A DNA stretch of 64,000 nt from Piper betle (Eukaryota; Streptophyta; Magnoliopsida; Piperales; Piperaceae), in the NCBI GenBank assembly GCA_033002965.1, contig JAURVB010014872.1, positions 85,128-149,127 on the forward strand, in the 5' to 3' direction. A program made the position numbers and the translations under genes. Every line of letters begins with the position of its first letter. Positions within the stretch are counted from its first letter, which is position 1. This document shows, in pieces, positions 1-11,712 of the stretch. The notes beneath the pieces were generated by a model, which saw nothing but the letters and a program-made list of their open reading frames with translations, searched no databases and was not told where the DNA came from.

Positions 1-1275
1 CCAATTTTACAAAACATAATTACGTGATATGTGTGTGTGTGTACACTATTTTTTTACTTGAAGTATTTTTTGTATAAAATTGTTGTAATGTTTGGAACTC
101 ATAAATTTTGGAGTTTTTTTGTTGTAATTATAATATTAATTTATTTCTTTTATATAATAAAAATATTGTATATTTTGTTTGATAAGCAATTTTTTATAAG
201 TATGGTTTTTTATTTTTATTTTTTATTTTATTTCTATAGGTCGATGTGCTATGTAAAATAGTGAAAATTTAACCAAGCTTTAACCATTTAACTGACTACA
301 AATCAGTTAAAATTTAGTTTTGGTAAACTTTATGAATTTGGTTAATGGTTTAGTTACGATTCATAATATAGAAATAGTTAATGATTATTTAGGGTTAATA
401 GTATCAACTGATCCATAATTGAGCCATTTACAGCCCTAAACAGGGGTCTCTTGGATAAATCTCAAGAGAAATATTATATACTTCATAAAAATCTCCAAAT
501 ATTAGCAACAAAAAGATTTCAGATTGGTCATTATAAATTTGGTGTAATAGATAATATAGATTTGGGGGATCCAAATATACACAACAAAGTGTTGGGCAAA
601 ATAAGTATCTTGATAGGGTGAGAATCAAGGGAAAATACACTGATTGTCTAGTTTAATTAATATGTAAATAGAGCTTAATCAGTCAATATATTTGTTAAGT
701 GGGCATATAGCTTATTAATATAGTCAATATAACGTTTAAGTGGATTATGGACTACGTCCACTTGTAAGTTTATAAATAATGACTGTATTTTCTCTTTTGA
801 ATCAACAAATAAATGAAGAATTAAGTTTATTTTATGGGTAGATTAGAAGAGGTGGGCCCTACAGTGTCACATTCTATCAAAGGAAGAACCAGCACTTCGA
901 AAAGCAGAATCTTAAATTAGGCTTTGTAACCATAATAGCCCAAACTGAGCATTACAACCATGATTTGGTCCTCTAATTATCTCCAAATGTCCCATTTTCC
1001 TTGATTCTGTTAGATCACCTTACAAGTTATCTAAGAATTTATATACAAAGTAGTCGTCACATAGTTATCCTTCCTCAACACAATAGTATGAACTTAAAAG
1101 AAGAATCTAGATGATTGGAGACTAGATGATCTAAAGGGACAAACCAAGGTATTTTGTGAGGAACATGTGCCAATCCAAGAGGAGTTCTTCGAGTTAATGG
1201 ATAACTATTTGCAAATATTATATTTATAAATACTTGCATTACCTTCGCGATAGCTAAAACTTTTTGTCTATGGTT

Positions 1276-1434
1276 CACTACAACCGTATAGAAAATACTC
1301 TGCCCACGGAGCTTCTTGCCACGACTAGCTCTCTACGGTGAAAACCGTAGAGTCACTTGTGGCCACGGTTTGTGCCATTTCTTCACCGTGGGGAACCTTG
1401 AGGAACCGTGGGGAAAGGTCAGTTTTTTGTAGGG
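1276..1434. mobile_element. CACTA-like miniature element (copy 1)
   Basis: The left end reads CACTACAACCG, the classic start of CACTA (En/Spm) transposons. The right end reads TTTTTTGTAGGG, close to the expected inverted TTGTAGTG end. The interior is built of CCACGG/CCGTGG motifs and contains a perfect 9-bp inverted repeat at 1331-1352 (CTCTACGGT, 4-nt loop, ACCGTAGAG). At about 160 bp it has no coding capacity. The right end is imperfect and no clean 3-bp target duplication is seen, so the family call is an inference. Confidence 0.45.
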
Positions 1435-1626
1435 AAGGTTTTTTACAACAGTAAAAAATATGTTTCTTTTCTCGCATGTTCTTGTAAGTCAAATAAGTGA
1501 AAACAACCTTTCCTACATTTTCTTTATCTTTCTCACAACCCAAACAAATTTGAGACTTTGAATTTGCAATTTAAACTAAGCATGGCTTGCAAAAGCTGAT
1601 TAGGGCAATAACCTACTGTTTTCGTC

Positions 1627-1758
1627 AAGGACAACACCATCGACTCGGCCAAGGATATGAGCTTGTTACACGGAAAAAAGCATCATTTGAAACACGATGG
1701 GGAGCAGCAAGGCGGTGGCAATGCTCTTAACCATTTGTCTAAATATGTGAATGCTTGA
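1627..1758 (+). pseudogene. Start-less copy of a 43-codon hydrophilic ORF
   Basis: This is the block-1 counterpart of the ORF at 30,562-30,693. The reading frame is open to a TGA at 1756-1758, but the ATG of the block-2 copy is AAG here (1627-1629). The encoded stretch is rich in His, Lys and Gly (for example GKKHHLKHDGEQQGGG). I recognise no family; the composition recalls hydrophilic stress proteins only loosely. Whether either copy is translated cannot be judged. Confidence 0.25.
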
Positions 1759-1932
1759 TCTTAATAGAAGCTTGGCCCAAGCGTACTAGCAGGTGAACGA
1801 GTATTGCCGGCAGAGTTGGAACGAGTGGCGGGCAAACTTGATTCATACATATATACTTGGGAGCTGGGAACCCCCTGGGTAGTTATGTAGCTTCTTCTTG
1901 TTGTTTTACCAGTTTTCCTCACAACATAGCAA

Positions 1933-1974
1933 TATTATATGTATATATATGTATATATATATATATATATATAT
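1933..1974. repeat. TA microsatellite
   Basis: An alternating TA/GTA tract ends before TGCATG. The block-2 counterpart is at 30,876-30,915 and differs in length, as expected of slippage after duplication. Confidence 0.9.
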
Positions 1975-2579
1975 GCATGTATATTATTACAGTGCAAAAT
2001 TCGTTAATCATACAAAGGCACTGCCTCATTCATGAGCCAAATTTTTGTTGAACTATTTTGTTCGCTCATCATTCACGAAAAGAAAATTAAAGCTCAAAGC
2101 AAATTTTGGTCGTTATTTTTTCACTTAAAATTACTAGCTATATATAAATGAATATTTATGGTCAAAGTGGGTTATTATAAAATCATCCACGCAAGGAGAA
2201 CTAAAAGAAAACTGGTAAAAATTTTACTAAAAATAAATGACAAAATCATAAATATATAAAATAAGCATTTGCTGCTTGAAATTTAAATTGATTAAACCAA
2301 ATGGAAAACTAGCGTAAGAGAAATTTTTTCAAAAATAAACTTAAGCATATAAATGAGATAGAGGAGACAACATAAGATAAAAATTGCACTGCAAGGCTAA
2401 AAGATGATGGCACTATTAGCTTGCCCGGTCTGACAATGATGCTTGTTGAGGTATTACGGGGCTGTCTTAATTCAAAAATTAACTTAAGGAATAAGACTTT
2501 CCCATTAACCTATATACAACTCACCAACGTCATCCACGACGGATAGACTCAACAACTCTCCTTCACAGATCGAGTGTCC

Positions 2580-4860
2580 CCGAAACTATCATCATCTGGC
2601 AAACTCCCCGCTTAAGTCTAATAGCACCCACCTGGCAAACTCAACTCCATCAAATCATTAGGTGGGTCTGACAAAATCCCCTTAAATTAGATGGCACCCA
2701 CCTGACAATCTCAACTCCCTTCAAACCATCAAGTGGATCTGACAAACTCCCCTTAAATCAAAGAGCACCCACCTGGCAAACTCAACTCACCTCCCGTCAA
2801 ATCATAAGGTGGAACCCATGAATGAAACACCTCAACTCCCCTCAAATCAAACAGCACCCCTGAAAGGAAATACCTCAAATCCCCTTAAATCAAGAAATAA
2901 GGTTTTCCCATTAGCCTATATACAACTCACCAACGTCATCCACAACCGATGTGGGATAAACCCAACAACTCCCCTTCACACATCGGACACCCACTTGGCA
3001 AACTAAAATCCCCTCAAATCTCCTCATAAATCAGACGACACCCACCTAACAAACTCAACCCCTCTCAAATCATCAGGTGGAACCCATGAAGAAAACACCT
3101 CAACTCCCCTCAAATCACCCCTTAAATTAGACGGCACCCCATGAAGGAAACACCTCAACTCCCCTCAAATCTCCCCTTATATCAGATGGCACCCCATGAA
3201 GGAAACACCTCAACTCCCCTCAAATCGCCCCTAAATCTCCCCTTAAATCAGACAGCACCCACCTGGCAAACTCAACTTCCCTCAAATCATCAAACTCAAC
3301 TCCTCTCAAATCATCAGGTGGAACCCATGAAGGAAACACCTCAGCTCCCTTCAAATCTCCCCTTAAATCAGACAGCACCCACCTAGCAACCTCAACTCCT
3401 CTCAAATCATCACCTCAACTCCCATCAAATCTCCCTTTAAATCAGACGACACCCATCACCTCAACTCCCCTCAAATCTCCCCTTAGATCAGACATCACCC
3501 ACCTAGCAAACTCAACTCCCCTCAAATCATTACCTCAACTCCCCTCAAATCTCCCCTTAAAACTCCTTAAATCAAACAACACCCACCTAGCAAACTCAAC
3601 TCCTTTCAAATCATCATGTGGACCCCCCACCTGTCAAACTTAACTCCCCTCAAATCATAAGGTGGAACCCCTCAAATCCCCTTAAATTAGACGGCACCCA
3701 CCTGGCAAACTCAACTCCCCTCAAATCATCAAGTGGAATCCCCTCCTCGCAAACTCTCCCCTTAAATCAGGCGGCACCCACCCTGGGGGAACCACCACCT
3801 GGCAAACTCTCCTCTTAAATCAGATGGCACTCATTGGCAAACTCAACTCCCCTAACCTCAAATCATCAGGTGGAACTCCACCTGGCAAACTCAACTCCCC
3901 TCAAATCATCAGGGGGAACCCCTCAAATCCCCTTAAATCAGACAGCACCTTCCTGGCAATTAGATGGCATCCACCTTGCAAACTCAACACCCCTGACCTC
4001 AAATCATCAGGAGGAATCCCCACTGGCAAACTAACCTCCCCTCAAATCATCAGGTGGTACCCCTCAAATCCCCTTAAATCAGATGACACTCATATGGCAA
4101 ACTCAACCCCCTTCAAATCATCAGGTGGAACCCCCACCTGGCAAACTCAACTCCCCTCAAATCATCAGGTGAAAATCCTCAAACCCCCTTAAATCAGACG
4201 GTACCTACCTGCCAAACTCAACTCCCCTCAAATCATTAGGTGGAAATCCTCAAATCCCCTTAAATCAGACGGCACCCACCTGGCAAACTCAACTGCCCTC
4301 AAATCATCATGTGGAACCCCTCATAATCTCAAATCTTGGGGACTCCCAAACACCTGGCAAACTCAACTCCTCAAATCTAAAATCATAGGGACTCCCAAAC
4401 ACCTGGCAAACTCAACTCCTCAAATCTAAAATCATGGGGAATCCCAAACACCTGGCAAACTCAACTCCCCACCCGGCCCCTTCCACCTGGCAAACTCAAC
4501 TCCCCTTCCATGGCCAACTCAACTCCTCAAATCTCAAATCATGGGGAATCCCAAACACCTGAAAAACTCAACTCCCCATTTGCCCCTCCCACCTGGAAAA
4601 CTCAACTCCCCTCAAATCATAAGGTGGAACCCCTTAAATCTCCTTAAATCAGACGGCACCCACCTGGCAAACTTAACTCCTCTCAAATCATCAGGCGGAA
4701 CCACCACCTAGCAAACTCTCCCCTTAAATCAAACGGAACCCACCCAGGTGGAATCCAACCTGGCAAACTCTCCCTTTAAATCAGATAGCACCAACCTAGC
4801 AATCAGACAAGACCCACCTGGAAAACTCAACTCCCCTCAAATCATTAGGTGGAACCCCAA
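2580..4860. repeat. CT-rich minisatellite array (block 1)
   Basis: A degenerate tandem array runs on a unit of very roughly 70 bp. Recurrent parts are ACCCACCTGGCAAACTCAAC, TCCCCTCAAATCATCAGG, TGGAACCCCTCAAATCCCC and TTAAATCAGACGGC. The plus strand is C-rich and G-poor. Many units carry CCACCTG and CAGGTGG about 25 nt apart as inverted repeats, so each could fold into a small hairpin. Proline- or serine-rich ORFs crossing the array are by-products of the repeat and are not called as genes. A related, shorter array lies at 31,540-33,030. Confidence 0.85.
2899..2995. repeat. TRIM/LTR-like segment inside the minisatellite
   Basis: The segment reads TTAGCCTATATACAACTCACC, then AACCGATGTGGGATAAACCC, then CAACTCCCCTTCACACATCG. 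The AACCGATGTGGGAT motif is one I associate with terminal-repeat elements such as Cassandra-type TRIMs in many plants. Similar segments occur at about 2500-2570, 31,430-31,520 and 31,920-32,010. This suggests that the minisatellite grew out of a small terminal-repeat element. The element identity is an inference from one motif. Confidence 0.25.
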
Positions 4861-7800
4861 ATCCACTCCAAGCTCGTGGAACCTCAATTAGCCCAACAAC
4901 GTACTTCACTTCTATGTCGAATCGAATTGAGGGGGTTCATTGGGATCAAAAGCGCTCTTGATATGCAAAAAAATTGTGAGCATTAAAAAAATAAAAAGTC
5001 CACGAGTGAAGAAGGAGAAAGAAATTTTTAAGTGGTTCCGTAGAATTCAATTCCAATCCTTAAGTTAGCTCATTGTAGTTTAGAAACCACAAATTTATTA
5101 TTTTCCTTGTTTTTTATAAGTTAAACAAAATAGTGAATCTTTTACCGCTTTGATTTGATTCGCCTTTAATAACTAAGATTCCAATGCCCTATTTAGTCAT
5201 CTTCTAATCTTTGAATGCTTAATTATTAACTATTTAGCTTATTTAATAGTAATAATATAAAATGTACATCATAAATTATTATTTTCCCGCAATAAAATAT
5301 ATTAAATTTAACTTATCACATTTATTAAAATTAAATTACGAATATATACAGGTCATGATCAAGAAAAAGGGCGCCGTGGTTGACCTCAAAGGGGTAGGTT
5401 AAGAAAGTGAGCGTCCATAGTTTGCCTTCGCAGAAAATGTTGAATAAATAAAATGTAAAAATAAATATAATAATAACTACAAGGTAATAAAGAAATAATA
5501 AAGTCAACATGCATAAGCACAGTAACAAAAAAAATACACAAGACACTATTGTTACCAATGTATAAATTTATTGGTACTTTAATTTTATACATAAACTCTA
5601 ATTAAATAATCAGATAGACATAAATCTTAAAAAATTCTCATTTAATGAGAAATAAATTATAATAATTTAATTTAATTTTTAGTAGTATTTTAATTTGTCA
5701 AATCTCTTATTTTTCATAAGAGTGTAACTTTTAGATTCCCTTTTATTTAATAATAAGTGTAGATGTTGATCAGGTTTGAAAATTATCTCTGAGTTTTGCA
5801 CATATACAAATGAACATTTAACTTAGGTAATTGTAATTTTTTTACTTCCAAATATATCATTCCCATACAAGATCAGAGCTAATTATTTTAGCCTGATCTT
5901 TTAATTAAAATATTTATTTTCTTTACTGTGTCTGTGTTATTTATAGCTAGAATTTTTCAAACGATTTTAGAAGGGATATCAACAAATTCTTGAATAGTTA
6001 CTTCCTAGCGGCGTTATCTAGTTTGAATTTATTTATTCTTGTCGGCGTTGCGCATTAATATGACAAAATCCATTTTAATTACAGATCGGATATTCTAAAA
6101 TAATTTTAAAGAAAACTGCCACTGGAATTCACAAATGTGAAAAAAATCTCCGTCGGCAAAAATGTTCCTTGGGCTTCACTGTTCTTTTATAAAAAATTCT
6201 TATTCTAAATTATATTTTATTTACCAAAAATCCTGTTTCTTCGGCTTCTTATCATAGGTATAGGTTTGTTTCAACTTATTTTTTAGTCTTCATTGATCCG
6301 AGCAAGTACATGGGATGATAAGCATTCTAACCAACTAAATGTGCAAGAACCCAAAAAACGAAAAATAAAAAAGCTTCGACTCACACTTTTTTCCTCGACT
6401 ACACCATGGCCATGAATGAATTGGTGTATCATATACTTAAATATGATTGATTGGTTTATAGTCGCCACCACATACGAATGGGCGAGAGTTTTTTTAAAAA
6501 AATAGCTTGGGTAGATGCAAAGACGTGATGATTAAAAGGATTTTTTGGCAGCTGCAATGTTGGCTAGTGACTACAAATTACCACCAACATAAGATTAGAA
6601 ACGACACTTAATGGTTTTGGGCATGGTCACACCAAAACCTTCGCTCATTTATTTATAATTTTGCTTCCTTTTCAATATGCCCCTTAAATTTTTTCGGAAA
6701 ATTGCTTAGCTTAAGCTTTCTATGATCACATATTTTTTTAAACAAAACAAGATTAAGTGTTTACCACATTAGTTAATGTACAAAAGCCATACGAATACTA
6801 AATATTACGAAAATCCATCCATTTAGGTCAAGTAACCTTTCAAACAAACATATATGCTAATATAACAATATTTTATATGATTTTTACCGTTAACTTATAT
6901 CTGTTAGTTTAGTTTTAGGATTAATTGGGAGTGAATAAATATATATTAGAGATATTAGGCTATTACGTAATTAGGGTTGATTAATAGCTATTTGAATAAA
7001 TTTCATAGTGATTAATTGCAGGTCTGTCGTGCTTTGGGTGTGGATTAATGGAAAAAATCAAGTTTTTGGTAAAAAAATCTATAATCAGTCAATGTTTGTT
7101 GATTTGGCATTTTTTAGCATCAGAACTTGAAGTTGTCATTTTGAGACGGAAAGAGCGAAGCCATTAAATTTAAAACTTGTCAACATCCAACAAAGAATGT
7201 GAAAGGACAAATAAAGCCGTCCTCCCTTGTTGGCTTGTGATAACTATGTGAAGATTTGTCAATATGTATGCCATTAAAGACAAAGCAATGCTAACGACTA
7301 GATTTTGAATGAAGCATCTACATTGATTTGATCATCAGACTTTGTTTGAAACAACCTTTTACTTCTTGTATCTATAGAATGACTTCACATATAAAAGAGG
7401 GGGACCGCCAGGAGCGGCAGCTTCCTTGGCTCTTCTGTTCTATTTTGTTTTTTTTTATGATTTTATTATACTTTTTTAGAAACTTTACAATGGGATTGAA
7501 TAAATATTTTACATTTGTAGTTTGTCACTAATTTGCATTTCTAAGGTAAGGAATTCACTGAAATAGATCCTGGAGTTTATATTTATGTGAAATAAATATT
7601 TTTATTTTATTCAAGGACTTTACTGTTTATTGTGCCTGCCTTTTAATTTATCATTGGAAATTTATTTTATTTATAGATTCAATCATGCTTTTATCATTAT
7701 TTAAAATAATTATTAATGACAAATTCTTTGGGATTCAAAGTTTATTATAAAATTATTTACTACTTGTCAATTTCAATTTATGCATTTATAATTATTCATT

Positions 7801-8327
7801 TGATTTTATTCGATTAAAGGTGGGAGTGCATATTTTAGAATACATAAACAGGCTTTCACGATATAATATTCCACAATAACAAATATTAAATTCACGAATA
7901 TTACGAGAGAAAGATAAATAAAAATTTTATTAATGATCATAAATATGAATTTCCATAATTTATGGAGTGTGAATTATGATACCCTAGATTGTGAACATTT
8001 GAAGGTTTTTTTATTGTTTATTTGCTTCTGTTTAACTTTCATTGAATTTGAGATTATTCTTTTCTGTTCTTTTTCGTTATCTTCGTAACTTGCATTCTTG
8101 TAGTTTTAGTAAATTAGTTAAGAACAACTTAATTTGCCTCGAAATATCATTTGTCATTACTAAACTATAAAGTTATAAATTGATTTCCGCACAAGCTAGT
8201 AATATTTTAAAACACAACATATGCATATGCTTATGATTAAACATACTTATAACGATAAACAATGTTGCTAAGACATGATTAATTACTTGAAACAAACACA
8301 AAGACATTTACATCATGCATGACGAAG

Positions 8328-10267
8328 CTACTGAAGCTGGTAAAGATGGCTTGATAGCCTAGGAGCAACAATGGCATCCAGAGGAGTTGCTTTGGGCATG
8401 GTCAGACCCAATCCTTCACTCATGTCCACAGGTTCATCCCCCTGGGTCGCCATGTTGAAGCTGTGAAGAAGGCGAGCCAGTGTCAAATGCATAACTTGAA
8501 CTGCAAATGAGATTCCTGGGCACATCCTTCTACCCGCCCCAAATGGAATGAACTGGAAATTTTGCCCTCTAAAATCCACATCTTTGTGGGTACTTAGGAA
8601 CCTCTCTGGCTTGAACTCGGATGGGTCCTCCCACACAATTGGGTCTCGGTGGATCCTCCACAGATTGAACAAGACTTGTGTGCCTGCTGGAACATAAAAA
8701 CCTCCAACATTGCAGTCTTCAATTGCTTCATGAGGTACCGAAAGTGGTCCAGCAGGGTAAATGCGCAATGTTTCTTTGACGATGGCTTGAAGGTATGGAA
8801 GGTTTCCAATGTCTGATTCATCCACATTTCTTTCACTCCCCACAACACCATCCACTTCTTCTTGTGCCTTCTTTAGGACATGGCGGTTGTTTAGTAGCAG
8901 CGAGAGTGCCCAGGTCATTGTAACATATGTGGTATCGCTTGCAGCAAGAATCATCGTCTGCACCATATACAATCGTATAGTCACGCAATCGTAGTGCTAC
9001 ATGTGATATTTATTAAACCTTATCATGTTAACAAATTTCTTTTTATAATCAATATATGATTAATTAGAACCCAGATGGTAAAACAATAGCCGCCGATCAG
9101 TCATTATTTATTAGAGATTAATTTCTTTTTATTCACAAAATCTTAACAACTACCTTGCTTCTCTGTCAAACCGCCCGTAGAAATACTTTCTTGATTACTA
9201 CCATCATTGAAATAATTTACCATGCAAGATTTGAATCAATATGCCTAACTGTTAACATTAAGTAGAGTTATTAATAACAAATTAATTACACATGCTATTA
9301 TAATCTCACCAGTAAAGTTGCCTTCATGGTGAGCTCAGGATCGCAATCAGTCACCGGAAAACAATCGATCGTTGAAAGCATCACGTCGATGAGGTCCTGG
9401 CCTGCCGTCACACCCGTCGTCGTCCTCCGGCGGCGATGCTCCTCGATCCATCCAGTCGCTAGGGAGTCGAGCTTCCTCTCCGTCTCCTTCATGGCCCGAA
9501 TATACCCTCCAATGTCCAACCACTCCAAACATGGAATTGCATCCGAAGGAACCAGAACCCCCATCAAATAGAACAAGCTCTCAACGGCAGCCTTATACTC
9601 ACCGGCCTCGTCATCCCCGTCCGCGTCCTCACCGTAGTAACGCTTTCCGGCCACCATCATGGCCACGTTATTAAAGGCGAGATCGGCCAGCCACTGCTTG
9701 AACTCCACCTTCACCGGCCGCCGGTGGTTCTTCTCCCAGAAGGTGGTGCAACCGCCTAACACTCAAACTCACCTCCATGGCTCTGATTTGCTTCGTGAGC
9801 TCGAGTTGCCGGCCGGAGAGGAGTTGGAGGGTGGCCAGCTTCCTGGCCTCGCGCCAGTAGGCGCCGTATGGGGCGAGTCCGAACATGGAGTAGTTGTAGG
9901 CAAGGTACTTGCCGGCGGCAAGGAGGGGGCGGTTGGCGAGGGCCTTGTCGTGGACGGTGAGGCACTCCTTGGCTACCTCCCAGCTGCTGACCACCACCGT
10001 CCGGCGCTGGCCGATCCAGAGAGTGAAGGCCGGGCCGTAGCTGTCGGCCATGGCGCCGAGGGTCCTGGCCAGTGTTTGCTTCCCTCCGAGAAGGTGGAGA
10101 TGGCCTAACACAGGCCATCTTCCTCTTGGTTCTGGTGCTTCTTTGGATCTAGCTATCTTTTTTCGTTGTTTTTGTAAGAACCAATTTGGTAGGAAGCTAA
10201 AGATCAGACAGGAAATGGTGATCATGAGGAGTGCAAGTATTAACGGTTGAAGTAGAAGAAGGTCCAT
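8328..10267 (-). pseudogene. CYP82-like cytochrome P450, copy A (frameshift in exon 1)
   Basis: Two-exon gene read right to left: exon 1 is 9310-10267, intron 8958-9309 (GT at TTACTG|GTGAGA, AG at GTGCAG), exon 2 8328-8957. Seen: N-terminal membrane anchor from MDLLLLQ, proline hinge PEPRGRWPVLGH, I-helix AASDTTYVTMTW, ExxR motif KETLR, PERF motif and heme motif [11 protein letters not shown] with the Cys ligand. Exon 1 is 958 nt against 957 in copies B and C, because of one extra A near 9740. This shifts the frame at SVRRLHHL and ends the protein at about 198 aa, before the heme region. Exon 2 is fully open. Family knowledge: CYP82 enzymes are ER-bound monooxygenases of specialised metabolism (alkaloids, flavonoids, terpenoids). 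The substrate is unknown. A sequencing error is the only way this copy would be functional. Confidence 0.88.
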
Positions 10268-10309
10268 GTTTTTGGGAAGGGAAATGCGGATAGCTATTGT
10301 ACCAGAGAG

Positions 10310-10317
10310 CTATATAG
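10310..10317 (-). promoter_or_regulatory. Candidate TATA box of P450 copy A
   Basis: CTATATAG lies about 43-50 bp upstream of the minus-strand ATG at 10,267. The same box precedes copy B at 17,081-17,088. In copy C the corresponding position is degraded to CTATACA. Confidence 0.4.
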
Positions 10318-11274
10318 GGGCCTTGTTCATAAGGTTCATATAGTGAAGTACGGTTTTCTTTTCCTTAAAGGGAAAAGCGTATGGGATAACATATGGTGAC
10401 GTGCTTAGATCTTGCGTTTCCAACACCACAAAGACAAAAATTAAGGTTGGATAAGACGTGGTAAGAAGAGGATACAGATGTCGGAGATTTGGCCGCTCAT
10501 TTTTCAACAAAGATGAGCGCAAGCGCGACTAATATTAGTCAATATTGATCAATCTGGATAGCTGATTAGGACAACAAAATCATCACTAGGTTATCTTCCG
10601 CTTTCCAATAAAATTAAGGATCTTTATTTTTTTTCTTTCTTCATTTTATAATTTTTATTTTCCTCCGTTGGCAGCTTATTCATACTTAGCGCAAGTCAAG
10701 GTCTCTTTCTTTTTACAAATAAAATAAAATATACGTCGCAAAGAATATTATGTACAGTCAAGTATACTTGGAATATAATGCAGGTTATCCAATAATATAT
10801 ATTATTAAAATATTTTATTTATTTTTATTTTTAATAGATTTGTATGTAATTTTTATATTTTATTTTTTGAGTAATTTGAAAATATTTTTATTTGTTGCCT
10901 ACAAGCAATAGGCTAATTTTCTTGTACTTTAATGATTTTTTTTATGATGATTCGATTGCATGCAGGCCTTTATCTATTTAGGTTTGTTTTTTATTTTTAT
11001 TTTTTAATATTTTAGAAAATGGTAATTTAGATCATCTTCTTCTACATCATATGGTGGAAGTGCTTTTGTTGCATCATTTGGTAGAAGTATGTTTGTTGGT
11101 TTCTATATCGAACATCAATAATTGTTTTCTTCAATACCATCAAGTTGATTATTTTTGTTCCTAATCTGTTGCATATTCAATTTTCTTAATCATGGCTTCT
11201 GTAAGTTTTTCTTCATCTGACAAAAATAATTTGTTTGAACACCAAATTTTTCTGTTCAGGAGAAGAGTGCCCAT

Positions 11275-11712
11275 TAGGGGTGGACTTGGAACAAGGGTAG
11301 ATCATTTGTTCGATTTCGTTAAAACCAAATCAAACTAATTATATAATTAACCGAATTGAGGTGGTTTGGTTAACCAAATAAAAACCAAACTATAATTGAT
11401 AGCACATATTTAGAAGCTAATTATAAATTTATCACAAAAATTTATATGAATATTTTTTGATTTAGGGCATTGTATAATAGGTACATACTATATAACATAT
11501 TAAACTTTCATCTCTTATATATACATAAATAGGGTTTTTTTAATAAATTGAACAAAAATAATAATTTTATAAATTTTTATTTTGTATCATAATAAATTAA
11601 ATATATATGGGCACATGTACAATAAAAAAGTGAAGGAACTAATACAAATAAATCTCGTTCCGTTTATTAATTTATCTGGTATGATCGGTTTCGTCCAAAA
11701 ACCCACCAAACA
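11275..11712. repeat. AACC-rich dispersed element, truncated copy
   Basis: The sequence from AGGGGTGGACTTGGAACAAGG onward contains repeated AAAACCAAA and GGTTTGGTTAACC-type stretches typical of non-autonomous plant elements. The fuller copy is at about 17,990-18,540. Here the right half is missing, and the tandem-duplication junction falls inside it. Block 2 appears to lack it near 36,520. The element class is not proven. Confidence 0.35.

Larger units (their letters stand above)
1..2480. repeat. Segmental duplication, block 1 leader
   Basis: Non-coding AT-rich DNA that matches 28,897-31,430 almost base for base, in the same orientation and order. Shared landmarks include the start (a GT microsatellite following TTACGTGATAT), the CACTA-like element, a 43-codon ORF or its start-less copy, and a TA microsatellite. 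The differences are mainly single substitutions and microsatellite length, so the duplication is fairly recent. No other gene is supported in these bases. The short ORFs here are AT-rich, low-complexity and resemble nothing I recognise. Confidence 0.85.

Noticed and set aside
3141..4192. Proline/serine-rich ORFs in the CT-rich array
   Set aside because: They follow the minisatellite in whichever frame lacks stops; the unit length does not keep a constant frame.
9659..10118. Long ORFs on both strands across P450 exon 1 (also 16,497-16,890 and 34,729-35,122)
   Set aside because: They are shadows of the GC-rich P450 exon in other frames; they recur in each copy only because the exon does, and encode nothing recognisable.
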